Positions 20,009 through 30,380 of a stretch of DNA of 64,000 nt are shown in pieces. Numbering within the stretch: position 1 is the first letter of the stretch; every line of letters begins with the position of its first letter. This DNA comes from Nothopassalora personata. Taxonomy: Eukaryota; Ascomycota; Dothideomycetes; Mycosphaerellales; Mycosphaerellaceae. The translations under genes were made by a program, and so were the position numbers. Below the pieces are notes generated by a model. That model did not search any database. It was not told the DNA's origin and was given only the letters and a program-made list of their open reading frames with translations. The stretch lies in the NCBI GenBank assembly GCA_033816765.1, contig CM066289.1:744001-808000 (forward strand), read 5' to 3'.

Positions 20009-21868
20009 TTAATCCCGTTTTTCTAAAAATCGTTTCGGGATGGGAACATGCACATCCCGAATAAACTCACTGAATCCCTTTCCCAGTGCATCGAGTAATC
20101 TACTCGACGTTACTCCTCTTCCCAAAGGTCCGTATATCACGAAATGCACCGCTTTGATCCTTGGCATTTCGACGCGCTCAATGTGGTACCAGTCCTGCCA
20201 GTCGGTGCCCATCATCTTCTTCATCTGAGTCGATGTCATGAAGGAGCGCAGCCAATCCCATTCTTCAGAAGTGTGCACAAAGATTCCAATGTTCACGTTG
20301 GCGCCTTTGTCGCCGGAGCGGGCTAGGGCTATATCTCCAAGGGGTGCCATGATGGTTTCGCCGAAGGTGGAGAGGTCCATTGCGTTGGCTGTCTCGTAGT
20401 CTTCCCGTGGCTGCAGGGCTTCTGTCTTGGGCGGTGGGCCGATAGCATGCCTCTGAAAGTCTTCCTGGCTATCGCCGATGAGAGTGACTGCTTCATCGAG
20501 CTGACTCTGCTCGATGATGCCTGGATAAAAGGCCAGGAATCCTTTCGGCTGTCCGGTCCGGAAATCAAGACTAGAGTGGAAACCTGCGACGTGCTGCATT
20601 GCGTTGGTCGCGAAGGCTGGGAAGACTTGCGCCACTACGTTCTTGTCCTGTGCTTGCGCGAAGACGCGCAGGTAAGTTGTTGATGCGAGCTGGCAGGAAG
20701 GGTTTGTCGAGGGTCTTCCAACCCATTGGTAATCCAGAATATCGAAGTGTTCGATTGTGCCCCAGTCTGTGAGTTTCTTTCGATGCTGCGCTTCGAGGAG
20801 TTGGAATTTGCGGGCGGTGTTGTAGCCTGTGGCGTTCAGGAGCATTTCGCATTGCCAGCCGCCTTTGTAGAAGATTGCTAATTTTGTCGTGGAGGGTGGT
20901 GGATAGCCTTTTATCCCGCTGACGCGTACGCGATCTTTGCCGATGTCTTCGATGAGGATGTTGGTGGTCTCTGCTTTGACGTCGGAGTTGAGGTAGATGT
21001 TGCCCTGCAGTTCGTAGAGAAATTGGCACTTCACTGTGTCGGCGGTAACGAAGCCGTTGAGGGCTTCGTGTTTGGTCACAACACATTCTCCTCTGGCGTC
21101 GACTTCGACGATTCCGAAGCCGAGGTCGAGGAGTTCTTCGATGGGATATTGATCGAAACCGGCGAAGTTGGCGCCGGTTATGTATGAGCTACACTCGATC
21201 AGATGGCCCGCTACCAGGGCTCCAGCAAGGGCATCGAAGTCATCAGGAGCCCAGTCATGCCACCACGCTGCTGCACCTATCACAGGAGATGCGTCTGCAA
21301 CGCGACCACAAATTATGATGTCGGCTCCTTCTTCCAGGCCTTTGCGAATTGCACGACCGCCTAGGTACGCATTCGCCGAGACGATGCGGTTGCGATCACG
21401 GGCTTTTAGAAAGATGTCCGTGTCTTTCGAGAGCTTGATGTCGCTGTTGTCCTTGTCCAGGTGAGGGAGAGACTCCTGGTTCGACAGGACTTCGTCGATT
21501 CTGGGAAGAAGATCGTCACCGTCAACCCAGGCTACTTTCAACTTGAGGCCTTTAGATTGGACGAGATTGTGAGTCTTCACAGCGAGACCTCTGGGATTGA
21601 GAGCTCCACCGTTGATTACGACTTTGATGTTCTTCTCTGCGATTAGGTCGACGCTTTGCTCAAGGCCGTCCCAGGCCGTTGGGATCCAGCCTGGGTGTTC
21701 GCCTCTGGACATTGCTTCGGCATCGTTGCCCAAATTGATCTCTGCAAGGTAGTCGCCTGTAATGATATCGACTGGGCCATACTTTGCTTGGTTATACATG
21801 TGGTAGCCAGGGTCTGGTACTGCGCCGGAGCAGTTGGCGATTCGGACTGGACGTCGTGGAGGAGTCAT
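20009..21868 (-). CDS. AtuA-like protein (DUF1446, acyclic terpene utilisation family)
   Basis: A single exon of 619 aa on the minus strand. The N-terminal ~450 residues match the DUF1446/AtuA core: RIANCSGAVPDPGYHMYNQA, GPVDIITGDYLAEINLG, VVINGGALNPRGLA, DIIICGRVADASPVIGAAAW and the AGHLIECSSYITGANF segment. The C-terminal ~110 residues (APLGDIALARSGDKGANVNIGIF onwards) are the AtuA-like ferredoxin-fold domain often fused to it. In bacteria such proteins belong to branched acyl-CoA and acyclic terpene catabolism, next to carboxylases and acyl-CoA enzymes; the exact reaction is not established. Its divergent neighbour is a CoA-transferase, which supports a catabolic acyl-CoA role. No targeting signal is evident. 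Confidence 0.88.
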   Translation of the reverse strand: MTPPRRPVRIANCSGAVPDPGYHMYNQAKYGPVDIITGDYLAEINLGNDAEAMSRGEHPGWIPTAWDGLEQSVDLIAEKNIKVVINGGALNPRGLAVKTHNLVQSKGLKLKVAWVDGDDLLPRIDEVLSNQESLPHLDKDNSDIKLSKDTDIFLKARDRNRIVSANAYLGGRAIRKGLEEGADIIICGRVADASPVIGAAAWWHDWAPDDFDALAGALVAGHLIECSSYITGANFAGFDQYPIEELLDLGFGIVEVDARGECVVTKHEALNGFVTADTVKCQFLYELQGNIYLNSDVKAETTNILIEDIGKDRVRVSGIKGYPPPSTTKLAIFYKGGWQCEMLLNATGYNTARKFQLLEAQHRKKLTDWGTIEHFDILDYQWVGRPSTNPSCQLASTTYLRVFAQAQDKNVVAQVFPAFATNAMQHVAGFHSSLDFRTGQPKGFLAFYPGIIEQSQLDEAVTLIGDSQEDFQRHAIGPPPKTEALQPREDYETANAMDLSTFGETIMAPLGDIALARSGDKGANVNIGIFVHTSEEWDWLRSFMTSTQMKKMMGTDWQDWYHIERVEMPRIKAVHFVIYGPLGRGVTSSRLLDALGKGFSEFIRDVHVPIPKRFLEKRD

Positions 21869-22395
21869 GATGGGCGATTTCTACAAATACTCTGCGTAAC
21901 AATCTTCTGATCTCAATCAATCGATTACTGTTTCCTCATCGTCCTGTAGTTAGTAGTTCGGGAACCGCGCGCTGGTAAAGTTGTTGGAATGCCTGCACTG
22001 TTAACAGCATTTAGTCGTCTATCATCAGCACCTTGACTCGTCAGCCTCTTCATAGGACCTCTTCAGACTACTATTGCGCCGGCTACGCGATATTCCCTTT
22101 GCCGGAAAGGAGCAGGTGGACACGACTCGTGCATCTTCTGGCCGAGGGTGAAGACATCATTCCCGTCTGCGGGGGCATAAAGCTGCAGACAGCACCACCT
22201 CATGGCAGACAGCAGTGTGACAGCTGAACCTGCGTTCGGATAACGGTTGTCGGTGCACTGCCCTGAACCTGGTTGTTTGTCTCCAGCAGACCGTCACTAC
22301 TCTTTGCGATTTCGCGGCAGTAGCTATATCTTTGGTCAATCTCCACCATTCTTTAACCGTGGCGGAAAGCGACAACCGCCTGCAACGCTGCAATC
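21869..22395. promoter_or_regulatory. Shared upstream region of AtuA-like and CoA-transferase genes
   Basis: A 527-bp non-coding gap between two divergent starts. No named site recognised; co-regulation is inferred from the layout. Confidence 0.35.
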
Positions 22396-24320
22396 ATGGG
22401 CGAAAAAGAACCAGAAACCAATGACACCAATGGGCATGAACACGATGTCGACGATACAGATACGATGAATACTGGGGAGGCAGATCCTCAGTCAACCGTC
22501 GAAGGCAATCCTAACAGGTTCTCGCTGCACTCCGACCTTAGCATGAATGGCGGTAAAGTGAGCGGTACTTACTCAATTCCTCAGGAAGCCCAAAAGATCT
22601 TCATGAACGAAGTCTTATACAACGGCCTAGTGCCCAAATTACCACAGGAGATCAAGGATGCTGGGAAACTGGTCAAGTTCACCGGCAGCGATGTTCCAAG
22701 CATACCTATCAACTGGAGATTCGCCGAAAGTGTATCGGCACTGAAGGCGTTCGAAGCGAGTATGTTGAATGTGTTGAGGAAGCGGAAGTATGGGAGTGAG
22801 CTGTCGGAGGTGACTATCGACACGGACCACGCTTCATTGTTCGTGATGAGCCCATTCCTGGTCAAGGTTATTGAGAATGGCGAGGTGAAGCAGATGGGAC
22901 AGAATGTGCTCAATCCGGATGTTCTTGCGCAATACGGCTTTCCCAATGCTGACATCCATCGAGCGGGCGCATCGCCGCATCGAGTCTTAGCGACCAATAT
23001 CTATGAGACAAAAGATGGTCGCTTCTACCACTGCCATGGTAGCATGAACCCAGATCCGACTCTGGAAGCGCTGGGGATGGATCTTGATGGAGACCCAAAT
23101 GAGGAATACGAATCAGTAACGAAGCGTTTCCAAGAAGTTGTCGGCAAGTTTGAGTCGGCAGAACTCGACACTCTGATGAACGACCAATATCGTCAAGCAG
23201 GAACGATAGCATACTCGACCGAGGAGTTCCTGGCAAGCGAACACGGCAAGGCCAACGCCCACGTGGGTCTGTACGAGATCAAGTCGTCACAAACGAAACA
23301 GCCTGCATCCTGGTGGCCAGAGAACGATTCGATGCCTTCATCGGCAAAAAGACCGTTGGCAGGGCTGAAAGTGGTGGACCTAACTAGAGTCATCGCAGCA
23401 CCAACCATAACTCGCAGTCTCGCAGAAATGGGAGCAAGCGTAATGCGTATCACAGCTCCACACTTAACAGACCTCTCCGGTGTGCACCAAGACATCAACT
23501 GGGGCAAGTGGACAGCGTTCCTTGATCTCAGGAATGAAGATGATCGAAGGAGACTGATAGATCTCATTCGAGAAGCTGATGTCGTGGTTGAAGGGTACCG
23601 TCCAGGTGTGATGGAAAAGTATGGCCTAAGCCGGAACGACATCTTCGAGCTCGTGAAGGATCGTGACCGAGGAATCATCCATGTAAAGGAGAACTGCTAT
23701 GGCTGGAATGGGCCTTGGCGGAACCGAAGTGGTTGGCAGCAGATCAGTGATGCGTGCTGTGGTGTTTCGCTGGAATATGGGCGAGCGATGGGGCATAATG
23801 CGGCGGTGACGCCAGTTTTTCCGAACTCAGATTATTGGTGAGTCGTGTGATTGTGACCTTGAGACTAGAGCTAACATCCAGCAGCACCGGTATCATCGGC
23901 TCATCAGCAGTCCTGCACGCCTTGATCCGTCGCGGCGAAGAAGGAGGATCGTACGGCATTGACACCGCACTGAACTACTACTCCCAATGGCTCGTCAAAT
24001 CCGTTGGCGAGTACCCGAAAGACATTTGGCAAGATGTCTGGGAGCGCCACGAAAACCCAGTCTTCCACAACTACCACTCAATGGTGTACCTCTTGCCAAA
24101 GATGCTAGCCTTGTTGCACAAGAATGCCTCGAAGACCTTGTTCAAAGACGAATTCTTCGAGCGGCGAGAATCAAAAGCTGTAGGTCACGAGTTCGTGCAA
24201 GTGAAGCCGGTCGCGCAGTTCAAGGACAACGTCGAGCTTCGATACAATGTTGGGACGAGAGGGAATGGGTGTGATCAACCGTACTGGCCGGAAGATCTCG
24301 GTGTCGAGGTGGTATCGTAG
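22396..24320 (+). CDS. Class III CoA-transferase (CaiB/BaiF family)
   Basis: Moves CoA between acyl groups. Exon 1 is 22396-23837; exon 2 begins at 23882 or 23885 (the acceptor is a CAG-CAG tandem, both in frame) and ends at 24320, giving ~626 aa. The first ~60 residues are acidic and disordered. The family signature appears at RPLAGLKVVDLTRVIAAPTITRSLAEMGA and DINWGKWTAFLDLRNEDDRRRL, followed by ADVVVEGYRPGVMEKYGL and, over the intron, NSDYC-(S)TGIIGSS. An N-terminal half of ~300 residues (WRFAESVSALKAFEASML) resembles the partner half of the interlocked fold. The protein lacks an obvious organelle signal. Substrate unknown; pairing with the AtuA-like gene suggests branched acyl-CoA breakdown. 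Confidence 0.9.
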
Positions 24321-24675
24321 TTGAGCGAGGTGGACACACGTGGTCTGCAGCGTCGTCGCTGAAGCGAAGGTCCCAAGCCGGCAGGATGGCGCCATAGCAG
24401 GCCGGCAAAGTGTCCACTCTATCCGCTCTATCCTGCTCTATTGCGCATCGAGACGCCATTAGTTCTGAGCGGGTGTACCAGATGTGGCGTGGGGGTGCCC
24501 GATGAAATTGGCGACACCCACGTACTATGCCTCACTGACATGCGCGATCATCATTTGGTCCGGGAGACATGGTTCGCGACCGGCGACAGTGTCGCGTGAG
24601 GAGGAAGAAAAGAGGCAGAGCCTCAAGCAGATGATACCAAGAATAAAAGTGGATGGATTACGTTGAAGAGATTTT
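24321..24675. other. Convergent 3' intergenic region
   Basis: Between the 3' ends of the CoA-transferase and guf1. Nothing but probable 3' UTR sequence seen. Confidence 0.3.
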
Positions 24676-26717
24676 TCATTTGGACAGAAAGCTCTGGAAT
24701 GCTTTGTTGTCGATGGCCACATTGCCCACAGCTCGCAGTTTCCGGCGACCCTCCTTCTGTTTTTCAAGCAGTTTCCTGCGTCGACTCACGTCAGCAGCAT
24801 GTAGCTTTTGCAGCACATCTTTGCGGAACGGCTTGATGGTTTCACGACCAACGACTTTCTTGCCCGCGACAGCTTGGATCACGACCTCGAACATCTGGCG
24901 GAGCACACGTTAGTGTGAACGGGACCAAGGAGTTTTAAGGCACATACCTGTCGATCAACATGTTCCTTGAACTTTGCAACCCACTGCTTGCCGATGCGCT
25001 CGGCTTCAGAGTAATGCACAACTCGTGCGACAGCATCGACCGGGACCTTGTTGACGTGCAGCTGTAGCTTGAGGATGTTGGCTGCGCGATACCCAGCGTC
25101 TTCGTAGTCGAGTGAAGCATAACCTTTCGTAGCACCTTTGAGTTTCCCGAAGAAGTCGTCGACCAGACGTTCCAGTGGCAATAGGTACTTCAGGATGACT
25201 TGGGTTGAAGTGAAGAAGTTTATGCTTTCCTGTATCCCACGATTGCCCTCGCAGAGCTCGATGACCTTTCCAAGATACTCTTCGGGAGTCGTGACCGTCG
25301 CTGTCACGTATGGCTCTTCCAGCGACGCAACGTGCTGGTGGACCTCTTGGCCCTCCGGGAACTTGTTGGGATTGCTGATAATCTCCTCAGTACCATCCTT
25401 CTTGACGACTTTGAACGGCACGCTCGGTGGAGTGATGATAATGCTCGCCCCATGCTCTTGCCTCAATCGATCCTCGAACACCGAGCAGTGAAGAGTGCCG
25501 AGGAAGCCCAATCGCCAGCCTGCACCTAGTGCCTCACTGCTCTCCTTGGTGACCACAACAGATCTATCGTTGAGCGTGACCTGATTGATGCTGTCTTCAA
25601 GCTTCGCATAATCGCCCTGATCGGTCGGAAATGCGGCAACGAAGACCATGCTCTGCGGCTCCACAAAGCCAGGCAACATCTCCACCTTGTGTCGACTGCC
25701 AACCGTGGTGTATGTATCTCCAACCTTTGCCTCTTTGCTGCGCTTCATACCGGGGTTGAAGAAGATGTAGCCCAGTTGACCAGCTCGGAGGCACGACTGA
25801 GGCGTTTCGAGCGGGTACATGATGCCTACCTCTCCCACGATGTACTCCAGATCCGTCGCGAACGAGACAAGACGATCTCCAGGCTTGACCTTGCCCTCGA
25901 AGATGCGCACAAGTAGCACCACGCCCTTGTAGTTGTCGTACCACGAGTCCACCAAGAGCAGCCTCAAAGGCCCGTTTTCATCACCCGTCGGAGCCGGAAT
26001 CTGGTCAACGATGGTTGGTAGCAGCTGTGACACATTGAGGCCAGTCTTCGCTGATACCATTAATGCATTGGAAGAGTCGATCTCGAAAGTGTCCTGCAGC
26101 TGCTCGAGGACGCGCTTGGTGTCTGCATGTGGCAGATCAACCTTGTTCAACACGGGCACAAGAGTCAGGTCTTGAGCGAATGCTAGGTAGAAGTTTGACA
26201 CCGTCTGCGCCTGGACGCCCTGCGAGGCGTCGACCAAGATGAGCGCTCCCGTACAGCTGGCATAACTTCTGCTGACTTCTGCACGGAAGTCGACGTGTCC
26301 CGGCGTGTCGACTAGGTGCAGCAGGTAGTCGTCGCCATCGTGATTGTATATCATAGAGCATGTCTGCGCCTTGACCGTAATGCCTCGCTCTCTTTCCACA
26401 TCCAGCTTGTCCAGGATCTGCTTGTTGTCGCCCGGCTGGATCGTGCCTGTCAGCTCCAGCAGTCGATCGCTGAGAGTGCTTTTGCCGTGGTCGACATGTG
26501 CGACGATGCAGAAGTTTCGGAAGCGCTCGATCGGGATCTTGGAAATGCGTTCTTCGAGGGCTGTCACCTGAGTCTTTGCTACGGCGGCTCGTCGAGCTGT
26601 CGAGCTCAGAGGTCGTGTGCCATCCAAGGCATATCGGGCGAATGGCGTCGCATAGTTTGGTGTGATGGACCTCGAGAGTCCAAAGATACTCTTAGTCGCC
26701 AGGAAACATCGTCGCAT
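24676..26717 (-). CDS. guf1: Mitochondrial translation factor Guf1 (EF4/LepA GTPase)
   Basis: Ribosome back-translocase of mitochondria. Two exons on the minus strand: 26717-24948 and 24894-24676, joined across a 53-nt intron (GTATGT...GCCAG) in phase, giving 662 aa. The N-terminal ~60 residues ([15 protein letters not shown], then Arg/Ser-rich) form a mitochondrial presequence. GTPase motifs: [15 protein letters not shown] (P-loop), the [10 protein letters not shown] switch, DTPGHVDF (G3), NKVDLPHAD (G4) and SAKTG (G5). The LepA-specific C-terminal domain is complete, ending with the conserved stretch [20 protein letters not shown] and the Lys-rich [15 protein letters not shown]. Its start lies 180 bp from the divergent mad2 start. 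Confidence 0.96.
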
Positions 26718-26897
26718 GAGTGATCGCTACTCTCATAGTCGTGTGATGCGTCGAACAACGTCTTCGAGACGAGCATTTGGAAATAATTGGCTGACTAAGA
26801 ATTCGTTGCTGTGGAAATGAGCCGTACACATTGAAGTCCGCCGACTTCAACTTCACTCCCACTCAACCACTCGTTCGCCACGTCACATTCCAACAGC

Positions 26898-27687
26898 ATG
26901 CCTCCTTCAGCACGAGAACCAACGGGCGAAAGGAAAACCTCATCAAAAACAAAACCGTCATCCTCATCCGACAAAGCCCAAACCCACAAACTCCAACTCA
27001 AAGGATCATCCAAACTGGTAACCGAATTCTTTGAGTTCGCCTGCAACACAATCCTCTTCCAACGCGGCGTCTACCCTCCGGAGGACTTCGCGCCCGTCAA
27101 GAAATATGGCCTGAACATGATGGTCTCCATCGACGACCAGGTCAAAGCTTACGTCAAGAAAATCATGTCCCAGCTCAGCAAATGGATGCAAAAGTCGAAA
27201 ATCTCCAAGCTCGTGATTGTCGTCACTTCCAAGGAGACAGGCGAGCATGTGGAGCGGTGGCAGTTTGATGTGAACATTCTCCAGGACGACTCTAAGAAGA
27301 AGAAGGGGGCGGCTGCTTGTGAGGAAGGGAAGGAGAATTCGGAGCCAGCGCCTGTGGCGGAGGAGAAAGTGGCGGAGAAGTCAGAAAGTGAAGTGCAAGC
27401 GGAGATTCAGGCGTTGTTTAGGCAGATTACGGCGAGTGTGTCGTTTCTGCCGATGTTGGATGGCAATTGCACGTTCAATGTGTTGGTGTATGCGGATGCG
27501 GATAGTGAGGTACCGCTGGAGTGGGGTGACAGTGATGCGAAAGAGATCAAGAATGCGGAGAAGGTCATGTTGAGGAGTTTTTCGACGAACTCACATCGGA
27601 TAGATACGATGGTGTCGTATCGGTGAGTGTGAGAGAGCGACTCTGGTATTGAATATGGACTGACGATGGCGCAGGTTGGCGGATTGA
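26898..27687 (+). CDS. mad2: Spindle assembly checkpoint protein Mad2 (HORMA domain)
   Basis: Inhibits APC/C-Cdc20 until kinetochores attach; nuclear/kinetochore. Exon 1 is 26898-27622; a 52-nt intron (GTGAGT...GCAG) is followed by a tiny last exon, 27675-27687, adding only the end LAD after the SYR shared across the splice. Total ~245 aa against about 200 in the family. HORMA landmarks: KGSSKLVTEFFEFACNTILFQRG, YPPEDFAPVKKYG, HVERWQFDVNI, QAEIQALFRQITASVSFLPML and the safety-belt end LRSFSTNSHRIDTMVSYR. The extra length is an N-terminal Ser/Lys-rich tail of ~30 residues and a charged insert (~residues 130-165, KKKKG ... EEKVAEKSE) in a surface loop. Confidence 0.95.
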
Positions 27688-28534
27688 TCCTCCAGCGGCG
27701 AAATGGTTTCGTATGTTCTTCAAATGGTCCCCAGCAAGGCGCAAGGTTTCGTGGCGGATCCGAGATAGTCTGCTATGAGACATCGCTCGATCGGCGTGAC
27801 AAAGTTTCCATGGGCATACAGCTTCAGTGATACGAGTATCAAGGACTTCATTGAGGGCCACGCCGCGACGCCCTCTATCGACCGCGTCGTTGAGAGCGTC
27901 GGCCTCAGCATGACCACATTCACTATCAGACTGATTTGAGGTGCTCCCAGCCGAGGAAAATTGCCCGTATGCGCCGACGTGTACACGGGCACTGCGTGAG
28001 GCAAGAGCGCGCTGTACTTCATCTGCAATCACGATCTCGGGGAATCTGACGAAGCGAAGCGTTGCGTTTTGCATGTCGTCGATGAGTGATAGACGCTACG
28101 CGAGTCTGAGCTCTCTGCCGCTCATACGATTCGCCTTCTCCAGCCCGTGGAGAGTGACAGGCGGGCTGATATGCTGCTGAATTAAACAAGTACCTCTATC
28201 GTTCGGTCGTTGTTGGAGATGTTCGAGAGATGGTGCTTTCAAATGCAGATCGGCATGAACCACGCTAGAAGCTCGGGTACGGGTGCCGAAACCTGCAGGG
28301 TTGTCACGTCACTCTGGCACGTCTGGTTCTGGATCTCGGCGTTCAGTGGGCAGGAGCTTCGCAGTTGCTGTGGAGCGCAGATGAACATGTGAGAACATCT
28401 GGTTGCTGCATCTGACTCTCCTTCCATGCCCTTCCACTACTCACCGATCGATCCGCGTCGATTCATGGCTTGAAAAAAACACGACCTTCAGCAACATGGC
28501 GCCCAAACTTGATGGACAATTTGATTGAACTGCC
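27688..28534. other. Intergenic
   Basis: A minus-strand frame of 169 codons (27565-28074) overlaps the mad2 end antisense and has no recognisable content; I do not call it. Otherwise empty. Confidence 0.3.
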
Positions 28535-30380
28535 TTGAAAACTTTACCGCGCATTACTACCATGCCTTTGCCAAACAAGCTGGCTGTACGTCCAATGCTC
28601 CCCGGTTGTATGCTCTGGACAATCGTTGACATTCGTGTAGTCGTCGCCAGTCTTTCACTCTCTTGTCGGCGCTCATTCATTCCTTCTCGGTCAAGCAGCA
28701 TGGCACTACAGGCCCTCCTTTCTACGATCCTCCCCCCAGACCCGATCACTGTCAGCAACGCCTTTGCTGCACGAACAGCAGTCTCAAGCTACTCAACCGG
28801 CTAAAGAGCAGCCAGCGTCGTCTCCCCCGTTCCAGCGAAGCTCCAGTACACCGTCCAGCACATCCTCAACGAATCCGAAGCAAGAGCAAGCAAGCACATC
28901 TTCGAAGAAAGAGGGTGTAAGCAACACGCAAGGGCTGGATGACAGTCCAAATCAAAGTCTACCACCAGGATGGGAGGAGCGCGCCGTTTACGACATTCAG
29001 AAATTCTCGGATCTGCCGCACAAATACTTCGGGTACAACCAGCACATAAAGATCAATGAGGACTTCAAGGAATCTTTGCGACAAGTGCTGTGGCAGTTCC
29101 GCGCGCCTATACGATATGCCTTTGCTTACGGATCGGGCGTCTTCGGGCAAAAGTCGTCCACGGCAGACACTGGCAGCGAGTTCAGCCCACACCCAAATCC
29201 CCCCAAAGCCGTTGAGGACTGGCAGAAGGGCGGCGCGAAGATCATCGACTTCATATTCGGGGTCAGCCATACCCAGCACTGGCACAGTCTGAACCTCCAA
29301 CAATATCCCGAGCACTACTCTGGTCTGAAGCGTCTACCGTACAGCTCAGCAGTGGTTTCGTGGATGCAGGATGGGTGGGGTGCTGGGCTCTATTACAATC
29401 CATACATCACGGTCAACGGCATCATGATCAAGTATGGGGTTGTGAATCTGGACACACTAGCTCGGGACCTGACAGACTGGGACACCCTATACCTGGCGGG
29501 TCGTCTACAGAAGCCAGTCAAGATCCTGCGAGACGACCCTCGGATACGTCTTTCGAACCAGGTCAACTTGGTCTCGGCACTACGTACAGCTCTACTCATG
29601 CTCCCCGAGAAGTTCTCCGAGCGACAGCTATACGAGCGGATTACAAGCTTGTCATATCTGGGTGACCCACGCATGCACTCGCTAGTTGCATCCGAAGCTC
29701 CTAGCAAAGTCTCAAACATCGTTGGAGCCCAGCTGCCGGGGTTCCGACAACTGTACGTTCCCCTGATCGACAATCTACCAAACGTAGGATTCACCGATTC
29801 GAGAACACCAACAGAGCCCGGCTGGGAGAAGGAAGATGCCATCAGGCATACCGGCACAATCACCAAGCTCGAAGACAACGTGCTTGGCGGCGAAGAAGGA
29901 CTGAGCTTGTCCCAGGACCTGGACCCGGTAAAGCGAGGGAACATGGTCCGGCGGTTGCCGAAAGCGTTCCGGAAGAAACTTTACTATCACTACAAAGAAA
30001 AGTTCCAAATACCTGGTAGCGCTTTTGACAACATTCTGGAGGAGACCAAAGACGACGATCCCCGAGGCTTCAAGCGGAGGGAAGGTGGCGACTTCGAGAG
30101 GCGCATTTCTGAACAGGATGATCTTCCAGCGGTAATGGCGAAGTGTGTGCAGGGCACTGTCAGCTGGCCGTCCACAATGCAGACCATCAAGGGCGTCTTC
30201 ACTGCAGGTCTTACGCGATCTCTGAAGTACGTGGCAGAGAAGAGGAGTAAAGGGCGGCAGAAGGCCAAGACAGCTCCTGAGAAGGCCGAGGGTGCTCCCA
30301 AGGAATCGCAGAAGGAAGCCAAGGCGAGGGAAGAGCAGGTCGACAAGGAGGAAGAAAGAGGACATTCAAAGGGCGCTTGA
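28535..30380 (+). CDS. tam41: Mitochondrial CDP-diacylglycerol synthase Tam41
   Basis: Makes CDP-diacylglycerol from phosphatidic acid and CTP at the mitochondrial inner membrane for cardiolipin synthesis. The body is one exon, 28641-30380. No in-frame ATG precedes the conserved part, so I infer a short first exon from ATG 28535 (or 28562) to 28585, a 55-nt intron (GTACGT...TGTAG), then a presequence-like stretch (WHYRPSFLRSSPQTRSLSAT). Family motifs: FRAPIRYAFAYGSGVFGQ (nucleotidyltransferase GSG), KIIDFIFGV, HSLNLQQYPEHYSGLKR, GAGLYYNPYITVNGIMIKYG, GRLQKPVKILRDD and, near the C-terminus, WPSTMQTIKGVFTAG. The tail is Lys/Glu-rich. Total ~590 aa, longer than yeast Tam41 mainly because of N- and C-terminal extensions. 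Confidence 0.92.

Noticed and set aside
27565..28074. 169-codon minus-strand frame overlapping mad2
   Set aside because: Antisense to the conserved mad2 end, no recognisable domain, no splice support.
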